From NCBI RefSeq assembly GCF_030316855.1, contig NZ_JASZYR010000002.1, forward strand, positions 310,001-374,000: a stretch of DNA of 64,000 nucleotides, given 5' to 3'. Both the position numbers and the translations under genes were made by a program. Below, one piece after another: positions 1 to 11,700 of this stretch. The stretch comes from Variovorax sp. J22P240. Lineage in GTDB: Bacteria; Pseudomonadota; Gammaproteobacteria; Burkholderiales; Burkholderiaceae_C. The first letter of the stretch is position 1. Each line of letters starts with the position of its first letter. The notes under the pieces are model-generated. The model was given only the letters and a program-made list of their open reading frames with translations. It made no database searches and was not told where the DNA came from.

Positions 1-1
1 C

Positions 2-1685
<1,684 letters not shown>

Positions 1686-1705
1686 CGTCGCACGGAAGCA
1701 CCACG

Positions 1706-3154
1706 ATGAGCCAGCCCATGCCGAAGCCAGCCGACATCCACTGCGAAGCCCTGCGCATTGCCGGCGAGCGCGTCTATCGCGACGAGGTGATCGAGGTCAC
1801 CTATCCGTACTCGGGGGAGGTGGTCGCCACCGTGCCCAAGGCGACGCTGGAAGACGTGCGCCGCGCCTACCGCATTGCACGCGACTACAAGCCGACGCTG
1901 ACCCGCTACGAACGCTACAAGATCCTGATGCGCGCCGGCGAAATCATCGCCTCGCGACTCGACGAAATCTCCCGCACGATCACGCTCGAATCCGGCCTTT
2001 GCCGCAAGGACTCGCTGTACGAAGTCGGCCGTGCCTCCGATGTGCTGCTCTTCGCCGCGAACCAGGCGCTGGTCGATGACGGCCAGGTCTTTTCCTGCGA
2101 CCTGACGCATCACGGCAAGAGCCGCAAGGTCTACACGCTGCGCGAGCCGCTGCTGGGTGTCATCACGGCGATCACGCCCTTCAACCATCCGCTGAACCAG
2201 GTGATCCACAAGGTGGCGCCGGCCATCGCGACCAATAACCGCATCGTGCTCAAGCCGAGCGAGAAGACGCCGCTGACTGCCTTTGTCCTCGCCGACATCC
2301 TGTATGAAGCGGGCCTGCCGCCGGAGATGCTCTCGGTCATCACCGGCGACCCGCGCGAGATTGCCGACGAGATGCTGACGAACCCTGACGTCGATCTCGT
2401 CACCTTCACCGGCGGCGTCGCGATCGGCAAGTACATCGCGGGCAAGGCCACCTACAAGCGGCAGATCCTCGAACTCGGCGGCAACGATCCCATCATCGTG
2501 ATGGAGGATGCCGACATCGAGGAGGCCGCCACGCTCGCCGCCAGCGGCTCGTACAAGAACTCGGGCCAGCGGTGCACGGCCATCAAGCGCATGCTCGTGC
2601 ACGAGGCCGTGGCGGACCGGTTCGTCGAACTGCTGGTGCAGAAAACCAAGGCCCTGAAGTATGGCGACCCCATGGATCCGACCATGGACATGGGCACGGT
2701 GATCGACGAAGCCGCTGCGATCCAGTTCGAGTCGGTGGTCAACGAAGCCATCGCTGGGGGAGCCAAGCTGCTCTGCGGCAACGTGCGCCGTGGCGCGCTG
2801 TATTCGCCGACCGTGCTCGACCGCGTCGACCCGGAGATGACGGTGGCCAAGCACGAGACCTTCGGCCCGGTTTCGCCGGTCATCCGCTTCGGCAGCATCG
2901 AGGAAGCGATCCGCATCTCCAACGGCACGGCCTATGGCCTGTCGTCATCGGTATGCACGAACCGGCTCGACTACATCACGCGCTTCATCCGCGAGCTCCA
3001 CGTCGGCAGCGTCAACGTTCGCGAGGTGCCGGGCTACCGGCTCGAACTCACGCCTTTCGGCGGCATCAAGGACTCGGGCCTGGGCTACAAGGAAGGCGTG
3101 CTCGAAGCGATGAAGAGCTTCACCAACAGCAAGACCTATTCGCTCCCCTGGTAA
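1706..3154 (+). CDS. phnY: phosphonoacetaldehyde dehydrogenase
   Basis: NAD(P)-dependent aldehyde dehydrogenase, 482 residues, expected to oxidise phosphonoacetaldehyde to phosphonoacetate for PhnA. ALDH landmarks are present: TPFNHPLN, KPSEKTPL, FTGG, the ELGGN motif and the catalytic cysteine in NSGQRCTA. The ATG at 1706 gives the standard N-terminus; an open frame extends upstream but lies inside phnA and is not coding. It starts 20 bases after phnA and ends two bases before the HD gene. The name PhnY is also used for an unrelated 2-oxoglutarate dioxygenase; this is the dehydrogenase. Substrate is inferred from the adjacent phnA. Confidence 0.92.
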   Translation: MSQPMPKPADIHCEALRIAGERVYRDEVIEVTYPYSGEVVATVPKATLEDVRRAYRIARDYKPTLTRYERYKILMRAGEIIASRLDEISRTITLESGLCRKDSLYEVGRASDVLLFAANQALVDDGQVFSCDLTHHGKSRKVYTLREPLLGVITAITPFNHPLNQVIHKVAPAIATNNRIVLKPSEKTPLTAFVLADILYEAGLPPEMLSVITGDPREIADEMLTNPDVDLVTFTGGVAIGKYIAGKATYKRQILELGGNDPIIVMEDADIEEAATLAASGSYKNSGQRCTAIKRMLVHEAVADRFVELLVQKTKALKYGDPMDPTMDMGTVIDEAAAIQFESVVNEAIAGGAKLLCGNVRRGALYSPTVLDRVDPEMTVAKHETFGPVSPVIRFGSIEEAIRISNGTAYGLSSSVCTNRLDYITRFIRELHVGSVNVREVPGYRLELTPFGGIKDSGLGYKEGVLEAMKSFTNSKTYSLPW

Positions 3155-3156
3155 CC

Positions 3157-3729
3157 ATGAGCCTCACCATTTCCGACATCGTCGGCCTGTTCGAGTCGAA
3201 AGGCCACGCCCAGTACGACGGCGAGCCGGTGACACAACTCGAGCATGCGCTGCAGTCTGCCCATCTGGCGGAGCAGGAGGGCGCCGACAGTGCCTTGATC
3301 ACGGCCTCGCTGTTGCACGATCTTGGCCATCTACTGCACGACTTCGGCGGCACGCCGACGCAGCAGGGTCTGGACGATCTGCACCAGTACCGCTGCCTGC
3401 CCTTTCTTCGTTCGCTGTTCGGTCCGGCAACGCTGGAGCCGATCCGGCTGCACGTGGACGCGAAGCGCTTCCTGTGCGCCCGCGTGGCCGGTTACCTCGA
3501 ATCGCTATCGCCTGATTCGAAGCGCAGCCTGGCGCTGCAAGGCGGCGTCTTCGACGACGCGCAGGCCAAGGCCTTCGAAGCCCTGCCCTTCGCCAGCGAC
3601 GCGGTGCGCCTGCGCCGTTGGGACGACACGGCCAAGTCCGCCGATGCCGTGGTGCCGGACCTGGCGCATTTCGTTCGCCACATGGAAACCTGCGCCGCCG
3701 ATCATCGGCGTGCAGCCGTAGCGGCCTAG
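3157..3729 (+). CDS. PhnZ-like HD-domain phosphonate oxygenase
   Basis: 190-residue HD-domain protein of the phosphonate-operon type. The characterised relative PhnZ is a mixed-valent di-iron oxygenase that cleaves 2-amino-1-hydroxyethylphosphonate to glycine and phosphate. Key residues align at near-constant offset: Y20 and E23 in QYDGE (Tyr24/Glu27 of PhnZ), H30 in LEHAL, H54-D55 and H58 in LLHDLGHL, H76 in DLHQY, H99 in RLHVD, and a late Asp in WDDTAKS. This favours an oxygenase over an HD phosphohydrolase. The 2-oxoglutarate hydroxylase that normally feeds PhnZ is not in the window, so the in vivo substrate is open. It starts two bases after phnY. Confidence 0.85.
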   Translation: MSLTISDIVGLFESKGHAQYDGEPVTQLEHALQSAHLAEQEGADSALITASLLHDLGHLLHDFGGTPTQQGLDDLHQYRCLPFLRSLFGPATLEPIRLHVDAKRFLCARVAGYLESLSPDSKRSLALQGGVFDDAQAKAFEALPFASDAVRLRRWDDTAKSADAVVPDLAHFVRHMETCAADHRRAAVAA

Positions 3730-3735
3730 ACCGGC

Positions 3736-5124
3736 ATGCGTCCGTTCTGGATCGAGCAGGCGCTCTTCAACGACGGCGATCTCGCGCCGGCCCTGCAAGG
3801 CGCGCAGCGTGCCGATGTCTGCATCGTCGGAGGCGGCTTCACCGGCCTCTGGACGGCGATCCAGGCCAAGCAGCAGGATCCGTCGCTGGACATCGCGATC
3901 GTCGAGAGCGATCTCTGCGGGGCGGGCGCCAGCGGGCGCAACGGCGGCTGCCTTCTGACATGGTCTGCCAAGTTCTTCACCTTGCGCCGGCTTTTTGGCG
4001 AAGCCGAGGCGATCCGATTGGTGAAGGCCTCGGAAGCGGTGGTGGACCACATCGCCGGCTTCTGCCGCGCGCACGACATCGACGCCGAACTGCGCCAGGA
4101 CGGGACGCTCTACACCGCGACCTCGCAGGCGCAGATAGGCACACTCGATCCGGTGATGCAGGCTCTGGAGGGTTGCGGCATCAAGTCGTACTATCCGCTG
4201 CCACCCGAGCAAGTGGCGCGCCGCTCCGGTTCGGCGCGCAATCTCGCCGGGGTGTATTCGCCGATCGCGGCGACCGTGCATCCCGGCAAGCTGGTTCGCG
4301 GCCTGCGCCGCGCAGCGCTTGCGATGGGGATCCGAATCTACGAGCGCAGCCCGATGCTCGACTTCAGCACCGGCCATCCGGTCACCGTGCGCACGCCCTG
4401 CGGCAGCATCGAGGCGAAGAAGCTGGTGCTGGCGATCAATGCATGGATGGCGAGCACCTTCCCGCAGTTCGAACGCACCATCGCCGTCGTGTCGAGCGAC
4501 ATGGTGATCACCGAACGATGCCCGGACCTGCTCCGGCAGAGCGGTCTGGTCGACGGTGTCTCGGTGCTGGATTCGCGCACCTTCGTCTACTACTACCGCA
4601 GCACGGTCGACGGGCGGATCATGCTGGGCAAGGGCGGCAATACCTTTTCGTGGGGAGGGCGCATCGCACCGGTCTTTGACCAGAGGTCGCCCTACGAGGC
4701 AGAGCTGACGGAGGCATTGCGTTCGTTTTTCCCGGCATTGCGCGACACGCCGATCACGGCGAGTTGGAACGGGCCATCGGACCGTTCCGTCACAGGCTTC
4801 CCCTTCTTTGGCAAGCTCGACGGCGCCCCGCACATCTGCTACGGCTTCGGCTACTCGGGCAATGGCGTCGGGCCGAGTTACATGGGCGGCCAGATCCTGT
4901 CGTCCATGCTGCTCGACCAGGACAACGCATGGACCCGGAGCCCGCTGACGAAAGGGCCGCTCGGCCACTTTCCGCCGGAGCCGATCCGCTATGTCGGCTC
5001 CATCGTGGTTCGCAACGCGATCCGCCGGAAGGAGCGTGCGGAAGACGAGAACCGCCAACCCTGGCTCGTTGATCGGATGCTCAGCAAATTTGCGAACGCG
5101 GCGGGGAAATCGGACAAGGCCTGA
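3736..5124 (+). CDS. FAD-dependent amine oxidoreductase (DAO family) of the phosphonate cluster
   Basis: 462-residue flavoprotein of the D-amino-acid/glycine oxidase (DAO) superfamily. The Rossmann FAD site is ADVCIVGGGFTGLW near residue 26, followed by the GAGASGRNGG segment typical of gamma-glutamylputrescine-oxidase-like members; the C-terminal FAD contact is YGFGYSGNGVGPS. It starts six bases after the HD gene. Related flavoproteins recur in phosphonate clusters and oxidise the amine of aminoethylphosphonate-type compounds, so it may make phosphonoacetaldehyde for PhnY, doing the job of the PhnW transaminase, which is not seen here. Substrate assignment is inference. Confidence 0.8.
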   Translation: MRPFWIEQALFNDGDLAPALQGAQRADVCIVGGGFTGLWTAIQAKQQDPSLDIAIVESDLCGAGASGRNGGCLLTWSAKFFTLRRLFGEAEAIRLVKASEAVVDHIAGFCRAHDIDAELRQDGTLYTATSQAQIGTLDPVMQALEGCGIKSYYPLPPEQVARRSGSARNLAGVYSPIAATVHPGKLVRGLRRAALAMGIRIYERSPMLDFSTGHPVTVRTPCGSIEAKKLVLAINAWMASTFPQFERTIAVVSSDMVITERCPDLLRQSGLVDGVSVLDSRTFVYYYRSTVDGRIMLGKGGNTFSWGGRIAPVFDQRSPYEAELTEALRSFFPALRDTPITASWNGPSDRSVTGFPFFGKLDGAPHICYGFGYSGNGVGPSYMGGQILSSMLLDQDNAWTRSPLTKGPLGHFPPEPIRYVGSIVVRNAIRRKERAEDENRQPWLVDRMLSKFANAAGKSDKA

Positions 5125-5235
5125 TCCGGCGGTGCGTGGACATGACCTGCCACGTCATCGACCTGCGGCACTGTCATTGCGACCATTCATTCACCCCGCG
5201 CTGTTGCGGGTCGTGAACATTGAAAAGGAATCGCC

Positions 5236-5613
5236 ATGAACACCGCCACTTCCGATGCCGACCATGTCGCAGAGCACTACATCGCCGTCTGGAACGAGAC
5301 TGACGAATCCCGTCGGCTGAAGCTGCTCGAAACTCACTGGGCCGACGATGCGCACTACGTCGACCCCATCATGCAGGGCAGCGGTCGCTCGCAGATCAGC
5401 GCGCTGGTCGGCGGCGTGCACCAGCGCTACCCCGGTTTCCGCTTCGCGCTCAAGGGCCGGCCCGACGGCCACGGCGATCAGCTCCGCTTCTCATGGACCC
5501 TTGGCCCGAGCGGATCGGAAGACCTGATCGAGGGAACGGACTTCGTCCAACTCGAGGCAGGCAAGCTGCGCTCGGTAACGGGCTTCCTCGACAAGGTGCC
5601 GGCCGGAGCCTGA
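5236..5613 (+). CDS. SnoaL/NTF2-like protein
   Basis: 125-residue protein of the SnoaL-like (NTF2 fold) type. It shows the usual N-terminal helix (HYIAVWNETDESRR), the WADDAHYVDP strand region and a C-terminal TGFLDKVP. Members are small cone-shaped proteins, often isomerases, cyclases or ligand carriers; no specific reaction can be read from the sequence. AAGGA lies about 8 bases before the ATG. It lies 111 bases after the FAD oxidoreductase, so it may still belong to the phosphonate transcript. It ends 24 bases from the converging thioredoxin-like gene. Confidence 0.7.
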   Translation: MNTATSDADHVAEHYIAVWNETDESRRLKLLETHWADDAHYVDPIMQGSGRSQISALVGGVHQRYPGFRFALKGRPDGHGDQLRFSWTLGPSGSEDLIEGTDFVQLEAGKLRSVTGFLDKVPAGA

Positions 5614-5637
5614 TGCGCGGGCGCGGGCAGTCGTGGC

Positions 5638-5967
5638 CTAGCGCTCGGCAGCTTGCGCTTGTTCCAACTCCCGCCGGATCAGCGAAGCGCTCTCTGGCCG
5701 CACCACCCGGCCCACTTCCTTGCCATCCCGCATGAAGACCAGCGTCGGCCACAGCTTGATGCGAAACGACCGACCCAGAGGCCGCCCGCTCCCATCCTCG
5801 ATCTTAAGGTGCCGCAATGGCGACGCGCCGGAAAAGGCTTCGGCGATCAGCGGCTGCGCCATCTTGCAGAAGCCACACCAATCGGTTCCGAACTCGACCA
5901 CCGTGAGACCGGGAAGCGCGTCGACCTCCGCGCGCGAAGGTGCAACAGTCGCATAACTTTCATTCAT
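5638..5967 (-). CDS. thioredoxin-family protein
   Basis: About 109 residues with a thioredoxin fold. The redox motif WCGFC sits in VVEFGTDWCGFCKMAQP, in the place of the usual WCGPC; the cis-Pro region is KLWPTLVFMRDGKEVGR. No signal peptide is apparent, so it is probably a cytoplasmic thiol-disulfide or peroxide-linked reductase. The ATG at 5967 is preferred; a TTG nine codons further upstream is possible. It converges on the SnoaL-like gene and is not obviously part of an operon. Confidence 0.85.
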   Translation of the reverse strand: MNESYATVAPSRAEVDALPGLTVVEFGTDWCGFCKMAQPLIAEAFSGASPLRHLKIEDGSGRPLGRSFRIKLWPTLVFMRDGKEVGRVVRPESASLIRRELEQAQAAER

Positions 5968-6216
5968 CGCAAGATTCTGCGCGACCGGCAGCAACTTCGC
6001 TTGTCACGCGGCCGCCGAAGCGCGGCCCGTTGGTGGAACGCCGCGGAACCGGCTCCGCCGGGCCGCGTGCGGTAAAGAGATCTCCGCTGAGTTTTCGGAC
6101 AAATCTGATGGACTCTTTGATGCGGCCGTTCATAGACTGACCAGCAAGAGGCGTCTGCTCTTCCTGCACGCCGAGAAGCTCCATACCCGCGCCCATTCGA
6201 CGCGGCAATAAGAACG

Positions 6217-7995
6217 ATGTCATTTCTTTCCCGCCGGTGGGCGCGGCCCACGGTGGCTGCTCACCGTGCTCCAAAAATCTCGGCCTCCATCCTCTCGCCC
6301 CTCCTTCTGACTGGGTTGGCCGCGTCGTTCGCGGCTCACGCGCAGATCGCTTCGACACCGCGTCCCGTCATCGAGGAGCAGCGCCAGCAAGAGCGCGAAC
6401 GTGCGCTGCGCGAGCAGCAGGAGCGCACGGTCGATGCGCGCGTGCCCCGACAGGCAGCCGCAGAATCACAGCGCCTGCCCGATGATGAAACGCCGTGCTT
6501 CCGCATAGATCGCGTGGTCCTCTCCGGCGAGCGCTCCGACGCGTTCCAGTGGGCGCTCGACGCCATCGCCGGCCCCCAGGGTGACGACTCACCCGTCGGT
6601 CGTTGCCTCGGCACCGAGGGCGTCAACATCGTGCTCACGCGCGTGCAACAGGCGGTCATCGCGGCCGGCTATGTCACCTCGCGCGTGCTCGCGGGTTCAC
6701 AAGACCTCACCAAGGGCGAACTCACCCTCACGCTGATTCCCGGCCGCATCGCCGCCATCCGCTTCGACGGCGAGGGCACGCCCACCAGCCTGCGCACCGC
6801 CATCCCCGCGCGAGTTGGCGACCTTCTCAACCTGCGCGACATCGAGCAGGGCCTGGAAAACCTCAAACGCGTGCCCACCGCAGAGGCCGACATCCAGATC
6901 GAGCCGTCGAATGCCGTCAATGCGCAGCCCGGCGACAGCGATCTCGTCGTCAAGTATGCGCAGAGCCGGCACCTGCGTTCGTCGCTCAGCATCGACGACA
7001 GCGGCACCGAATCGACAGGCCTCTACCAAGCGGGCGTCACAGTTTCCGTCGACAACCCCTTCGGCCTGAATGACCTTTTTTACGTCAACGCCACCCATAG
7101 CATCGACGGCCACTGGTTCACGAATCCCGACAAAAGCACCGGCGGACAGATCGTTCACTACTCCGTTCCCTATGGCGACTGGCTGTTCAGCACGACGGCA
7201 TCGCAGAACGACTACCACCAGAACGTTGCGGGCTACTTTCAGAACTACGTCTATGCCGGCGAGAGCAGCAACGCCGGAGCCAGTGTCTCCCGATTGCTAT
7301 ATCGCGATCAGCACCGCAAGACCATCGCGAGCGTGCGAGCCTTCCGGCGCTCCTCGCACAACTACATCGACGACACCGAGATCGAAGTCCAGCGCCGTGT
7401 CGTCGGCGGCTGGGAACTGGGCCTGAACCACCGCGAGTTCATCGGCCCGGCCACGCTCGACGGCAATCTCGTCTACCGACGCGGCACGGGGGCCTTTGGA
7501 TCCATTCCCGCGCCCGAGGAGCCTTTTGGCGAAGGCACCTCCCGCATGCGAATCATCACGGCCGACCTGGGCGTGAACCTGCCCTTCGAACTCAACGGAC
7601 AGACGCTCCGCTATTCAGGTCTCTGGCGCGCGCAGTGGAACCGCACGCCGCTCACGCCGCAGGACATGTTCTCCATCGGCGGGCGCTTCACCGTGCGCGG
7701 ATTCGATGGCGAGTTGACCTTGTCGGGCGACCGTGGGTGGCTTGTCCGAAACGACATCGGCTTGGCGCTCGGAGCGAGCGGCGCCGAGTTGTATGCGGGC
7801 ATCGACTACGGCGAGGTCGGCGGCCTCTTCGTTGACCAGTTGATTGGCAGCCATCTCGCCGGCGGCGTGATCGGGCTGCGGGGCGTCTTCCAAGGACTGA
7901 ACTACGACATGTTCGTGGGCGCACCCATCAACAAACCCGAGGGCTTCCGCACAGCGTCAGTCACGGCGGGCTTCAACCTCAATTTCAGCTTCTGA
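6217..7995 (+). CDS. TpsB/CdiB outer-membrane transporter (ShlB/FhaC/HecB family)
   Basis: 592-residue outer-membrane partner of a two-partner secretion system; it recognises the TPS domain of the effector in the periplasm and exports it. Visible parts: N-terminal signal region ending near AAHAQ (about residue 43), a Glu/Arg/Gln-rich helix (EEQRQQERERALREQQE) that corresponds to the pore-plugging H1 helix, ShlB-type POTRA domains (CFRIDRVVLSG; AGYVTSRVLAG), then a 16-strand barrel with the conserved VRGFDGELTLSGDRGW lid-loop motif. It ends with a terminal Phe (NLNFSF), as expected for BAM substrates. It is 14 bases upstream of the lipoprotein gene, in the same operon as the effector. Confidence 0.93.
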   Translation: MSFLSRRWARPTVAAHRAPKISASILSPLLLTGLAASFAAHAQIASTPRPVIEEQRQQERERALREQQERTVDARVPRQAAAESQRLPDDETPCFRIDRVVLSGERSDAFQWALDAIAGPQGDDSPVGRCLGTEGVNIVLTRVQQAVIAAGYVTSRVLAGSQDLTKGELTLTLIPGRIAAIRFDGEGTPTSLRTAIPARVGDLLNLRDIEQGLENLKRVPTAEADIQIEPSNAVNAQPGDSDLVVKYAQSRHLRSSLSIDDSGTESTGLYQAGVTVSVDNPFGLNDLFYVNATHSIDGHWFTNPDKSTGGQIVHYSVPYGDWLFSTTASQNDYHQNVAGYFQNYVYAGESSNAGASVSRLLYRDQHRKTIASVRAFRRSSHNYIDDTEIEVQRRVVGGWELGLNHREFIGPATLDGNLVYRRGTGAFGSIPAPEEPFGEGTSRMRIITADLGVNLPFELNGQTLRYSGLWRAQWNRTPLTPQDMFSIGGRFTVRGFDGELTLSGDRGWLVRNDIGLALGASGAELYAGIDYGEVGGLFVDQLIGSHLAGGVIGLRGVFQGLNYDMFVGAPINKPEGFRTASVTAGFNLNFSF

Positions 7996-8009
7996 GAGTC
8001 ACCAGGCAT

Positions 8010-8720
8010 ATGAGAGCAAAGTCTCGCGCGATAGCGCTACTTCTGACGGTTTCGATCGCAGCGGCGTTGGCAGGCTGCGCGTCCGGGCCAGCGGAACCCA
8101 AGCCCGAGATTCGTCGGTTTACGCTCATCCCGGTCGCGTCGCCGCTCCACGTCAGTACCGCGAACAAGACGCTGGCGTTGCCTCTGGTGCCGGCACTCAT
8201 CGTCTCGTCGATCGACAACCGCTGGAAGAGCGCGCGTTTCGACGAGAAGCTCGCGAGCGTTCGCAAGGCGATGGGCGAGAAGATGACTGCTGCGCTGCTG
8301 AAAGAACTGGCGGCCCAAGGCTTCGAAGTCACTCTTCTTGAGAACGTTCACCGGCCCGCCGACGATCCGGACGCTATCGACTACAAGCGCTTGCCGACAC
8401 GCGAGCCTGTCCTGCATGTGACCTTCGATGAGGTCGGGATGTACGCGGGCCGCCTGTCCATCGACTACCAACCCAAGGTCAATGTGTCGGCCCAACTCTG
8501 GGCACGCCCCGGCGACAAGGCGTGGCTCGTGAGCGAGACCTTCTTCTTCGGTGCCGATTCCAGCGGCGACGACGACTGGAGCGCGCCCGCCGATCCCAAG
8601 TACCGCTACCCCGACTTCGACACCTTGATGTCCAAGTCCGACGAAGTGGCCGAGAGCTACGACGTCGCGATTCAAGCCCTCGCGAAGCGCGTCGCTTCGC
8701 AACTGCGCGCCCAACTTTGA
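8010..8720 (+). CDS. lipoprotein of the two-partner secretion operon
   Basis: 236 residues with a clear lipoprotein signal: a basic start (MRAKSRA), a hydrophobic stretch and the lipobox LAGC, cysteine at about residue 23. The mature part has no family I recognise; it contains a region with FDEVGMYAGRLSIDYQP and an acidic SSGDDDW segment. It lies 14 bases after the TpsB gene and 34 before the TpsA gene, so it is almost certainly co-expressed. Burkholderia CDI operons also carry a small lipoprotein (BcpO), but in a different order; homology to BcpO cannot be claimed here. A role in effector export or envelope anchoring is inference. Confidence 0.8.
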   Translation: MRAKSRAIALLLTVSIAAALAGCASGPAEPKPEIRRFTLIPVASPLHVSTANKTLALPLVPALIVSSIDNRWKSARFDEKLASVRKAMGEKMTAALLKELAAQGFEVTLLENVHRPADDPDAIDYKRLPTREPVLHVTFDEVGMYAGRLSIDYQPKVNVSAQLWARPGDKAWLVSETFFFGADSSGDDDWSAPADPKYRYPDFDTLMSKSDEVAESYDVAIQALAKRVASQLRAQL

Positions 8721-8754
8721 CGAGGGGCGGCGCAGCCGCCAGGGGAAAGAAACG

Positions 8755-11700
8755 ATGAACAAGAATCTTCACCGCATCATCTTCAACGCCGTGCGCGGCA
8801 TGCGCATGGTCGTGCAGGAGACCGCGCGCAGCGTGGGCAAGTCCAACACGAGCGCCGGCGGAATTGGTGTGGCGCTGTCGGCCTTGCTTGGCGTGGCCTC
8901 TGCGCAGGGGCAAATTATCGGAGCCCCCAACGTCCCCGGGAATCAGCGGCCCACGGTGCTGGTCGCGCCCAACGCCGTCCCCGTCGTCAACATACAAACT
9001 CCCAGCGCCGCGGGCGTCTCTCGAAACGTCTACAGCCGTTTCGACATTGAGCGAAACGGCGTCATTCTCAATAACAGTCGCACGAACGCTCAGACTCAGC
9101 TGGGCGGTTGGGTGCAAGGCAATCCATGGCTCGCGACCGGCCCGGCGCGCGTGATTCTCAACGAGATCAACTCGGGCAATCCGTCGCAGCTTCGCGGCTT
9201 TGCGGAAGTGGCCGGCCAGCGCGCCGAGGTTGTCATTGCCAACCCGGCGGGGATCGTCGTCGATGGAGGGGGGTTCTTGAACGCCTCTCGCGTGACGCTG
9301 ACAACCGGCGTGCCGCAACTCAATGCCATGGGCGGCCTCGATAGCTTCCGCGTCGGCGGCGGCAACATCAGCATCGACGGCCAAGGTCTCGACCTCAGTC
9401 AGACTGACTATGCCGCGATCTATGCCCGTGCGATGCAGGTCAACGCGGGCATCTGGGCCAACGATCTGACGGTGGCAACGGGAGCCAACCAGATCTCCGC
9501 GGAACACGGGGAGATCATTCCCATCGCGGGGTCCGGTGGAGCCCCTGCCTTCGCTCTCGACGTGGCGGCTCTTGGTGGAATGTTCGCCAACAAGATCAGA
9601 TTGATCGGAACCGAAGCCGGGCTCGGTGTGCGCAACGCCGGCAACATCGGCGCCGGTGCGGGAGGTCTCGTCGTGACGGCGGCCGGTCGCCTGGAGAATA
9701 CTGGCACGCTCGAAGGGTCACGCGTCGAGCTGGCGAGCGCCGGCGATATCACCAATGCCGGAACGATCCGGCAGACCAGCATGGCCGCGCTCACGCTCGC
9801 GGCCCCGACGCTGGTCAACACCAACGGCGGCACCATCGGCCATGAGCCGATCGCCGACTCCTCTGGCGCAGGCGCGGGAAGCGGCCCCAGCGGGAGCAGT
9901 TCTGGCGCAGGGGCCGACACGGGCGGCGCTGGCGCTGGTTCGAGCGCGGGTGCATCCGGTGATCCCTCGGCGGGTGCGGTTGGTGGTGGCACGGCGGCTG
10001 CGCCAGCGGCACCGGTCGCGCCCGGCGTCATCAGCGCAGCCGGCACGATCCGCAACGACGGCGGTCGAATCTACGCGGGTGGCCCGATCGAGCTGCAAAC
10101 GCCCAACGTCTCGAACGCGGGCGGCAAGCTCGAAGTGTCCAACCTCTCGGTTACCGGCCCCGCTTTCAGCAACGCTGGCGGCACGCTTCAAGTGACCAAT
10201 GGCTTCCAGGCCAACGTCAGCAGCTTCGATAACAGTGCGGGCGGTAAGCTGAGTGCGGGACGCGTGGACATCGCGACCACGGGCGACCTCAACAACCAGG
10301 ACGGAACGATCGAGAGCGCCGGCGACGCGACCTTTGCCGTAGCTGGTTCGGTCAACAATACGCGCGGCGCAATATCCGCTGCCGGTTCGTTCACCGCTGA
10401 TGTCTCAGGCGCGATCCAGAACAGCTCGGGCTCGCTACTCGCCAACCAGGCCGTCTCGATCCGGGGACAGTCTCTGGACAACACCCTTGGAACCGTGGCT
10501 TCGGCGGCGGCCGGCACTTCACTTTCCGTTGCGACCACAGTGACGAACTCGGGCCGCATCGGAGCGGCAACCGATCTGGCGGTACGCGCCGGGTCAATGT
10601 CCAACAGCGGTTCGCTGCGCGCAGGCAACGACGCAGAGGTGGTCGCCGCCAACGCCCTGACCAACGACGGCAGTGTCACGGCCGCGCGGAATGTCACCAT
10701 CACGGCCGACAGCGTGCAAGGCGGCAGCACGGGCGTCCTCGGTGCCGGTGTGCAGAGCGACAACAGCCTCGGCGCAACGGGTGATCTGCATGTCAAGACC
10801 ACGGGCGCTCTGGTTGCCCAGGGCACCAACGTCGCTGCCGGCGAAGCCGTGCTGCAAGGCGCGAGCGTCGATCTCTTGGCCAGCAAGACCAACGCCGCGA
10901 ACATTGCCATCACCGCGATCAACGGCAATGTGATCACCAGCGGAGCCACTGTCGCCACGGCCGGCGCGCTGAGCGTCAGCGCCCAAGCCCTAGCGGGCGC
11001 GACGCTCGTGAACGACGCCGGCAAGCTGAACGCGGGACAGTTGGATTTGCGCGCCTCGAATCTCACCAACTCGAACGGCGGCGAGATTGTCCAGACCGGA
11101 ACCGGGGCGGCCCGCATCGCGGTGGCCGGCGTCATCGACAACACCGCAGGCAGCATCGCGAGCAACGGTGACGCCACCATCCAGGCCGGTAGCTTCGGCA
11201 ACGACGGCGGACGCATCGCCTCGGCGGGCAGCATCTCCAGCACGACGAGCGGTGCCACCTCTAACCAAGGCGGCGCCATCGTCGCCAATGGAAACGTGGA
11301 CCTCGCGGCCGACAGCCTGAACAATCAGAACGGCTCCATCAGCGCCGTGGGCGACACAACCCTCGTGGTCGCGAAGGCAAACAATGCGGCCGGCCTGATC
11401 GCCTCGGGCGGCACCTTGAGCCTCTCAGACCAGAGCGGCGGCAGCCTGAAACTCGACAACATCGGAGGCCGACTCGTCGGTGTGAGTGATGTCAACCTGG
11501 GCATCGGCGAAAGCATCGGCGCCGGTTCTGGCAAGGTGCTTTCGGACGGCGACATCCACCTTCGCGGCGCGGCCGGCTGGACCAACAGCGAAGTCATCCA
11601 GAGCGGCGGCAATATCAGCTACGACTTCGCCGGCACGTTGACCAACAAAGGCACTATGTCTGCCGGCGAGACGCTGAGCGGCAAGAGCCACGACCTCGTC

